Position numbers and translations under genes: made by a program | The notes under the pieces: generated by a model | The model's database searches: none | What the model saw: the letters and a program-made list of their open reading frames with translations, nothing else | What the model was told of the DNA's origin: nothing | Part shown: positions 59,327 through 64,000 of the stretch, one piece after another | How the letters are laid out: each line of letters begins with the position of its first letter | Position numbering within the stretch: the first letter of the stretch is position 1 | DNA from: Brevibacterium jeotgali | GTDB lineage: Bacteria; Actinomycetota; Actinomycetes; Actinomycetales; Brevibacteriaceae | NCBI RefSeq assembly: GCF_900169175.1 | Contig: NZ_FXZM01000001.1 | Span: 62,001 to 126,000 of the forward strand | DNA length: 64,000 bases | Reading direction: 5' to 3'

Positions 59327-59361
59327 GGGCTGTGTCCGCGCCGCATGGAAGACTCGACTCC

Positions 59362-60741
59362 ATGGCGTCGACGATGCAGTACCTGTGCAGTGCGTGCGGA
59401 CACACGACCGCGAAGTGGCTGGGCCGATGCCCGCAGTGCCACGAATGGGGGACGGTCGAGGAGACGGTCCCCGCCCGCAGGACCGTGCGCACTCAGGCGA
59501 AGCCGGCACCGGACGATTCCGGCGCCACCCCCATCACAGAGGTCGACCGCAGGCTCGCGGAGGCCCGCTCGACCCACATCCCCGAATTCGACCGCGTCCT
59601 GGGCGGAGGCCTGGTGCCCGGTGCGGTGGTGCTCCTCGCCGGTGAGCCCGGGGTGGGCAAGTCCACCCTGCTGCTGGAGGTCGGGTCGTGGACCGCCCGC
59701 CAGGGGGCCAGGGTCCTCTACGTGACGGGCGAGGAGTCCGCCGCGCAGGTCCGGCTGCGGGCCGAACGCGTCGACGCGATGTCGGAGACCCTCTACCTCT
59801 CTGCGGAGACGGATCTGGGGATCGTGCTCGGCACCATCGACCAGCTCCAGCCGGACCTCCTCATCATCGATTCCGTCCAGACGCTGGCGTCCGCGGACGT
59901 CGACGGCGCACCGGGCGGCGTCGCCCAGGTGCGGGAGGTCGCCGCGGCGGTGATCCGCGCCGCGAAGGACCACGCGATCCCCACGGTCCTCGTGGGTCAC
60001 GTGACGAAGGACGGCAGTGTGGCAGGGCCCCGGACGCTCGAGCACCTCGTCGACGTCGTCTGCTCGTTCGAGGGCGAGCGCCATTCGCGCCTGCGGATGC
60101 TCCGCGCTGTGAAGAACCGCTACGGGCCGACGGATGAAGTGGGCTGCTTCGACATGACGGAGTCCGGGATGGAGAGTCTCCCCGACCCCTCAGGGCTGTT
60201 CCTGACCCGGTCTGCGACGCGCGCCCCGGGCTCGTGCCTCACGGTCGCACTCGAAGGCCGGCGCCCCATGCTCATCGAGGTCCAGTCCCTCATCGACGAT
60301 GCGCACGGGCATCCGCGACGCACGGTGAGCGGACTCGATGCGAACCGCATCGCCATGATCCTCGCCGTCCTGGGGCGCCTCACGAAGACGGCGGACAAGG
60401 ACGTGTTCTCTGCGACGGTGGGAGGCATGCGCGTCTCGGAGCCCGCCTGCGATCTGGCCCTCGCGCTCTCCCTCGCGTCTGCGCGCACTGGCGAGCCGCT
60501 CTACTCCCGACTCGTCGCGATCGGGGAGATCAGCCTGTCCGGTGAGATCCGCCAGGTGCCCGGGATGGGTCAGCGCCTGTCCGAAGCGGCCCGCCAGGGC
60601 ATCACCAATGCGGTCGTCGCCGGCGGATCGCTCGACAACGTGCCCGTGCCGGACAGCATGCGAGTCGCAGAATGCGAAGACCTCGCGGAAGCCATCGCCA
60701 TGGCACTGCCGGACACCACCCTGCCCGCCCGGGACGGCTGA
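59362..60741 (+). CDS. radA: DNA repair protein RadA
   Basis: Helicase-like RecA paralogue helping branch migration in recombination (459 aa). Zinc finger with Cys9, Cys12, Cys23 and Cys26 (CSACGH, CPQCHEWG), Walker A AGEPGVGKSTLLLEV, the RadA-specific KNRYGPTDEVG, and the C-terminal Lon-protease-like domain (VRVSEPACDLALALSLASAR-type segment). The start at ATG 59362 is the one that begins at the zinc finger; the frame starts ten residues earlier at 59332. Confidence 0.96.
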   Translation: MASTMQYLCSACGHTTAKWLGRCPQCHEWGTVEETVPARRTVRTQAKPAPDDSGATPITEVDRRLAEARSTHIPEFDRVLGGGLVPGAVVLLAGEPGVGKSTLLLEVGSWTARQGARVLYVTGEESAAQVRLRAERVDAMSETLYLSAETDLGIVLGTIDQLQPDLLIIDSVQTLASADVDGAPGGVAQVREVAAAVIRAAKDHAIPTVLVGHVTKDGSVAGPRTLEHLVDVVCSFEGERHSRLRMLRAVKNRYGPTDEVGCFDMTESGMESLPDPSGLFLTRSATRAPGSCLTVALEGRRPMLIEVQSLIDDAHGHPRRTVSGLDANRIAMILAVLGRLTKTADKDVFSATVGGMRVSEPACDLALALSLASARTGEPLYSRLVAIGEISLSGEIRQVPGMGQRLSEAARQGITNAVVAGGSLDNVPVPDSMRVAECEDLAEAIAMALPDTTLPARDG

Positions 60742-60781
60742 CTCGCAGAACGGGCGCGGAGTACTTGCCAGGCGGAGCACT

Positions 60782-60811
60782 GGCCAGGAGGACTGGGGCC
60801 AGGAGGACTGG
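60782..60811 (+). repeat. 15-bp tandem duplication between radA and the anchored protein gene
   Basis: GGCCAGGAGGACTGG at 60782-60796 and again at 60797-60811, in the 111-bp convergent gap. No other feature is seen there. Confidence 0.85.
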
Positions 60812-60852
60812 TCGCGCGGCCCGTTCAGCGGTGTCCAGCTGTTCAGCGGCGA

Positions 60853-61689
60853 CTAGTCCGTGCCGGCATCCTCACCGTCGCCCTCCGCCTCATCGTCGCC
60901 GTCGGCGGCTTCTCCTGCGTCCTCATCCGGGTCCTCGTCTCCCCCCTCATCCGTGGGGTCGCCCTTGAGGGTGAAGCGAGCAGGCTCACTCTCCTCCTCG
61001 CCCAGCTTCACGATGAGGTCGTACTGCCCTGCGGGGAATGCCTCGTCCGTCTGCCTGCACGCATCGTCGACGGGGATGCGCGGCCAGTCGAGAGACGTCT
61101 TCTTCTCCGACTTCGCAGGGAACACCAACGGGTTCGACCCGCCGTCGGCTTCCTCGCCGGAACTCTCGCAGTAGCGCGATGACCACACGGTGTCGCCGTC
61201 ATGCTCGATGACGAACTCCTGCCGTTCGGTGCCCACGTCGATCAGGCAGTCGGCGGAGTGGGTGTTGCGCACCGCGATCGTGAGGACGGGCTCCTCGTCC
61301 TCCTCGTACTCGTCCTCGTCGGTCGAGGCGGCGACGCGCGTGGTGTCCGGCGGGCAGGACCCGGATCCCGCATCGCCCACCGGGCCGGGCGCGCTCGGCT
61401 CCGGCGATTCCGCCACGGGCTCGGGGCCGGACATGCCCTCCCGGACACTCTCGACCGCCTGCACCGCGAGCACGACGCCCAGCGTGAGGACGGAGGCGAC
61501 GATGATCGCCAGGACTGCGACGACGGTGCGGCGACGCCGGTACAGCTGCCTCCTGGCATCGTGCGGGCGCTGCGTCCGCCCCCGCACGTTCCCGCGCGCA
61601 GGCGGACGAGCCCCTCCGCGGGAACCCGTAGACTTCCCGGACGGACGGCTGGGACGACCCTGACGTGGGCCACGACCGGAGCTGCTCAT
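60853..61689 (-). CDS. Membrane-anchored extracytoplasmic protein, acidic, unknown function
   Basis: A 278-aa protein. A basic, Arg/Gly-rich cytoplasmic tail (1-54) is followed by one TM helix (55-78), a Pro/Ser/Glu tether, then a beta-sandwich-like domain with four cysteines (SCPPDTTR, DCLIDVG, RYCESSG, DACRQT) and strands LTIAVRNTH, EFVIEHDG and QYDLIVKLG, like BsuPI or DUF4232-style folds. The last 40 residues are almost entirely Asp/Glu/Gly. ATG at 61689 is preceded by TAGGCT 7 nt upstream, suggesting a leaderless mRNA. Divergent from mutY. The function is unknown. Confidence 0.75.
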   Translation of the reverse strand: MSSSGRGPRQGRPSRPSGKSTGSRGGARPPARGNVRGRTQRPHDARRQLYRRRRTVVAVLAIIVASVLTLGVVLAVQAVESVREGMSGPEPVAESPEPSAPGPVGDAGSGSCPPDTTRVAASTDEDEYEEDEEPVLTIAVRNTHSADCLIDVGTERQEFVIEHDGDTVWSSRYCESSGEEADGGSNPLVFPAKSEKKTSLDWPRIPVDDACRQTDEAFPAGQYDLIVKLGEEESEPARFTLKGDPTDEGGDEDPDEDAGEAADGDDEAEGDGEDAGTD

Positions 61690-61696
61690 CCACTCG

Positions 61697-61702
61697 AGCC
61701 TA
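61697..61702 (-). promoter_or_regulatory. Predicted -10 box (TAGGCT), leaderless
   Basis: On the minus strand TAGGCT ends 7 nt before the ATG at 61689. Confidence 0.4.
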
Positions 61703-61726
61703 AGGCGAGCGCGCAGGAAGGACCCG

Positions 61727-62845
61727 ATGACACACCGCCGCACGACACAGGTCACACCCGCATCGGAAGGGCCCGGCCACACGACCCGTACGTCATCTCC
61801 CCGAGACTCCGCCGACCCTTCGAGCCTCTCCGCGCCCCGCGCCGTGCCCTCTGCCGCACCCGGACTCCCGCAGGTGTCCGAGGGCCGCTCCGCAGAGGTC
61901 CAGCGGCTCGTGATCGACTGGTTCAGCCGCAATGCCCGACCGCTGCCGTGGCGCGACCGCGACGCATCCGCCTGGTCGATCCTGGTATGCGAGGTGATGA
62001 GTCAGCAGACACCGGTCGCGAGGGTGCTCCCCAGGTGGCGCGAGTGGATGCGCCGCTGGCCGACCCCTGCTGACCTCGCCGCCGCTCCGGCTTCGGACGT
62101 GCTCATCGCGTGGGACTCGCTGGGCTATCCGCGTCGAGCGCTCAGACTCCAGGAGACGGCCGCCGCGATCGCGGACCGGCACGGCAACGAGGTCCCCCAC
62201 GACGAGGACCGGCTGCTGGCGCTCCCCGGTGTGGGCGCGTACACGGCGGCCGCCGTCACCAGCTTCGCCTACGGCCGCAGGGCAGTCGTCCTCGACGTGA
62301 ATGTCCGCCGCGTGCTGGGGCGCGTCTTCGCGGCAGTGGAGCATCGGCCTGCCTCACTGACCGCCGCGGAGAAGCGGTGGGCCCGCGCACTCGTGCCCGC
62401 GCAGGACCACGTCGAGTGGAACGCCGGGACGATGGAGCTGGGCGCCCTCGTCTGCACCGCGCGGAACCCCGACTGCGCGCGGTGCCCACTCCTGGACGCA
62501 TGCGCCTGGGTCGCCGCCGGGAAGCCCTCGGACCCCACGGTGGTCCGGCGCGCGCAGGCCTGGGCCGGCACGGACCGGCAGCTGCGCGGCGCGATCATGC
62601 GGACGCTGCGCACCGCCCACGCCGAGGACGCAGCCGCTGTGCCCACGCACCTGCTCACGGCGGCGACCGCCGCGCTCACGGCAGACGACGCCGAGGCGCT
62701 GGCCGCCTACCCGTCGCCCCTGCGGACTGCGATCGGGGCGGTGCGCGACCTCGATGCCGACGGCGCCCGCACCGCCCGGCTCGTCGACGACCTCGTGCGT
62801 GACGGGCTCGCCGCACGGGACGACCGGGGGATCCGCCTGCCGTAG
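61727..62845 (+). CDS. mutY: A/G-specific adenine glycosylase
   Basis: Removes adenine mispaired with 8-oxoguanine (372 aa). HhH-GPD fold: PLPWRDRDASAWSILVCEVMSQQTPVARVLPRW, the helix-hairpin-helix LPGVGAYTAAAVTSFAYG followed by LDVNVRRVLGRV with the catalytic Asp, and an iron-sulfur loop C-x6-C-x2-C-x5-C in CTARNPDCARCPLLDAC. A disordered N-terminal extension of about 55 residues precedes it. The C-terminal NUDIX-like 8-oxoG-reading domain of long MutY proteins seems absent, replaced by a short helical region. ATG at 61727 follows AGGAAGGA. Confidence 0.95.
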   Translation: MTHRRTTQVTPASEGPGHTTRTSSPRDSADPSSLSAPRAVPSAAPGLPQVSEGRSAEVQRLVIDWFSRNARPLPWRDRDASAWSILVCEVMSQQTPVARVLPRWREWMRRWPTPADLAAAPASDVLIAWDSLGYPRRALRLQETAAAIADRHGNEVPHDEDRLLALPGVGAYTAAAVTSFAYGRRAVVLDVNVRRVLGRVFAAVEHRPASLTAAEKRWARALVPAQDHVEWNAGTMELGALVCTARNPDCARCPLLDACAWVAAGKPSDPTVVRRAQAWAGTDRQLRGAIMRTLRTAHAEDAAAVPTHLLTAATAALTADDAEALAAYPSPLRTAIGAVRDLDADGARTARLVDDLVRDGLAARDDRGIRLP

Positions 62846-62856
62846 CCGGCCTCCTC

Positions 62857-62862
62857 TAGGAT
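62857..62862 (+). promoter_or_regulatory. Predicted -10 box (TAGGAT) for udk
   Basis: TAGGAT 12 nt after the mutY stop gives a leader of about 80 nt for the uridine kinase gene. Confidence 0.4.
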
Positions 62863-62904
62863 GGAGCGCTGAGACGCGGCGGTCCCCCTCCGGGGACGCC
62901 GGCC

Positions 62905-62938
62905 TGGCAGCACGACGGAGACATGGCAGCACGACGGA
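62905..62938 (+). repeat. 15-bp direct repeat before udk
   Basis: TGGCAGCACGACGGA at 62905-62919 and 62924-62938, separated by 4 bp. The second copy forms part of the GGAAGGG ribosome-binding region of udk. Confidence 0.8.
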
Positions 62939-62948
62939 AGGGTCGGAC

Positions 62949-63563
62949 GTGGGAGCGATCGCGGTGGGTGTGGCCGGCGGCACAGGAAGCGGCAAGACGA
63001 CGCTGACCCGGGCCCTGCTGGACCGCTTCGGGAACAGATCGACGGTCCTGTTCATGGACAACTATTACCGTGCCCACACCGGCAGCACGTTCGAGCAGCG
63101 GGCGGCGACGAACTTCGACGCGCCCGAGGCCTTCGACATCGAGCTGATGCACGAGCACATCCAGATGCTGAAGTCCGGCACGCCGATCGAGAGCCCGCTC
63201 TACGACTTCTCCGACCACAACCGGTCGGCGGAGACGCTCACGGTCGATCCGACCCCGGTCCTCATCGTCGAGGGCATCCTGCTCTTCGCGGAGCCCTCGC
63301 TGTGCGACCTGCTGGACATCCGCCTCTTCGTGGACACGGACGCCGACGTGCGCATCCTGCGCCGGATCCGCCGGGACGTCGTCGAGCGGGGCCGCTCCCT
63401 GGAGTCCGTCGAGGCGCAGTACCTGGAGACGGTGAAGCCGATGCACGAGCTCTACGTCGAGCCGTCGAAGCGGAAGGCGGACCTCATCATCCCCGACGGC
63501 GGGCACAACCTCGTCGCACTCGACATGATCATCCACCGCATCAGCCGGGAGTTCTCTGCCTGA
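62949..63563 (+). CDS. udk: Uridine kinase
   Basis: Phosphorylates uridine or cytidine (204 aa, normal length). Walker A GVAGGTGSGKTTLTRALLDRF, the substrate region LFMDNYYRAHTGSTFEQRAATNFDAPEAFDIELM, SPLYDFSDHNRSAETLTV, the LIVEGILLF strand and the lid RRIRRDVVERGRS. GTG at 62949 was chosen for the GGAAGGG ribosome-binding site 7 nt upstream and because the residues before it are not family-like. Confidence 0.95.
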   Translation: MGAIAVGVAGGTGSGKTTLTRALLDRFGNRSTVLFMDNYYRAHTGSTFEQRAATNFDAPEAFDIELMHEHIQMLKSGTPIESPLYDFSDHNRSAETLTVDPTPVLIVEGILLFAEPSLCDLLDIRLFVDTDADVRILRRIRRDVVERGRSLESVEAQYLETVKPMHELYVEPSKRKADLIIPDGGHNLVALDMIIHRISREFSA

Positions 63564-63596
63564 TCAGAGCTCGCACCCGACCGGGCAGCACACACG

Positions 63597-63631
63597 ACGC
63601 GCCCCGCAGCCTCACCGACTGCGGGGCGCGT
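63597..63631. terminator. Terminator hairpin between udk and the winged-helix regulator
   Basis: Perfect 12-bp stem ACGCGCCCCGCA/TGCGGGGCGCGT with an 11-nt loop, followed on the plus strand by TTCC. The genes on each side are convergent, so it can serve both. Confidence 0.75.
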
Positions 63632-63649
63632 TCCGTGCGCCCGCTCCCG

Positions 63650-63976
63650 TCACGAGCTCCGTCTGTCGGGAATCCCGGGGTCCGCGATCCGTCGGAGGGC
63701 GTCGAGGTGCCCCCGCCAGCGGACGAGCCCGTCGGAGGTCAGCGAGAGGGTGGTGCGGGGGCGCTTGCCGACGAACGACTTCGTCGCCCTGACGAATCCC
63801 GCCTTCTCCAGTTCCGCGATCTGCTTCGACAGCACCGAGTCGCTCACCTGGAGTTCGTCGCGGAGGTCGCCGAACGCCACCTTCTCCACCGACGCGAGTG
63901 CCGCGACGAGCGAGAACCGGACGGGGTGGGCGAGAGACGAGTCGAGCGCGAACCGGGGGTGCTGGGGCGCGCTCAC
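63650..63976 (-). CDS. Winged-helix transcriptional regulator (HTH_27/MarR-like)
   Basis: A 108-aa single-domain DNA-binding protein. HPVRFSLVAALASVEKVAFGDLRDELQVSDSVLSKQIAELEKAGFVRATKSF is the helix-turn-helix, and RPRTTLSLTSDGLVRWRGHLDALRRI is the wing and dimer helix. This is the winged helix DNA-binding family common in actinobacteria beside small membrane-protein genes. GTG at 63976 overlaps the stop of an upstream gene (GTGA), whose product is the likely partner. Confidence 0.87.
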   Translation of the reverse strand: MSAPQHPRFALDSSLAHPVRFSLVAALASVEKVAFGDLRDELQVSDSVLSKQIAELEKAGFVRATKSFVGKRPRTTLSLTSDGLVRWRGHLDALRRIADPGIPDRRSS

Positions 63977-64000
63977 GGCGCCTCCCCGTCCACGACGGCG
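63973..64000 (-). CDS. 3' end of an upstream gene (partial)
   Basis: In the frame ending at the TGA 63975-63973, the last eight codons (VVDGEAP and the residue before) run off the right edge and overlap the GTG of the regulator by 4 bp. Nothing more can be said about its product; regulators of this family often follow a small membrane protein gene. Confidence 0.4.

Noticed and set aside
1-64000. Insertion sequences, prophage, restriction or defence genes
   Set aside because: No transposase, integrase, phage structural, restriction or toxin-antitoxin motif was recognised; composition is uniform across the window.

Overview
The window is a 64 kb stretch of chromosome from a high-GC actinobacterium. 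The gene set fits the order Micrococcales, perhaps a Brevibacterium-like genus, but the genus is a guess. Evidence: strong GC bias with GTG and TTG starts, widespread ATGA/GTGA/TGATG stop-start overlaps, a ribosomal protein bS22 gene, an actinobacterial menaquinone route with a MenJ-type reductase, ectoine synthesis, a System II (ResB/CcsB) cytochrome c pathway and the actinobacterial methylcitrate order. I saw no insertion sequence, prophage, CRISPR array or plasmid gene. It reads as stable core chromosome, and the novelty lies in fusions, domain pairs and regulatory DNA.

Layout. 1-3.3 kb: an ECF-type thiamine-precursor transporter under a TPP riboswitch, followed by a partial P-loop kinase. 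3.4-4.3 kb: a stand-alone CinA C-terminal domain, then tRNA-Met and tRNA-Thr. 4.3-10.7 kb: a four-gene coupled operon (glutaminase with STAS and cNMP domains, a glycerophosphodiester phosphodiesterase, and two related uncharacterised membrane proteins). 10.8-14.6 kb: tRNA-Tyr, yajQ and ectABC. 14.6-17.1 kb: an FprA-type ferredoxin reductase and RarD. 17.1-31.8 kb: menaquinone genes in several units (polyprenyl synthase, menJ, menG, menF, menD, menC, menB, menE, menA), interrupted by an esterase, a flavin monooxygenase and a lipoprotein; menH is not seen. 31.8-32.9 kb: two small membrane proteins and a repeat-bearing spacer.

32.9-45.7 kb is one minus-strand run of eleven nearly gapless genes: rex, a fused hemA-hemC, hemD, hemB, a MarR regulator, hemL, a phosphoglycerate mutase-like gene, then a ResA-like thioredoxin, ccdA, resB and ccsB. 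It links a redox sensor to siroheme/heme precursor synthesis and to attachment of heme to cytochrome c. 45.8-46.2 kb: a glutaredoxin and bS22. 46.4-53.4 kb: an AcuC-type deacetylase, TrkH and TrkA, proC, a TIM-barrel protein, Ppx/GppA and a phosphopantetheinyl transferase. 53.4-58.6 kb: an enoyl-CoA hydratase-like gene and prpDBC, with a palindromic operator over the prp -10 box and a divergent NUDIX-like gene. 58.7-64 kb: a DUF4287-like/SRPBCC protein, radA, an acidic anchored protein, mutY, a uridine kinase and a winged-helix regulator.

Twelve genes have a TANNNT -10 box only 6-7 nt before the start codon, which predicts leaderless mRNAs. The most striking observations are the HemA-HemC fusion, the paired membrane proteins that share a cytoplasmic Cys/His domain (one copy intact, one eroded), the rex-to-ccsB directon, the ectB-ectC hairpin and the prp operator.
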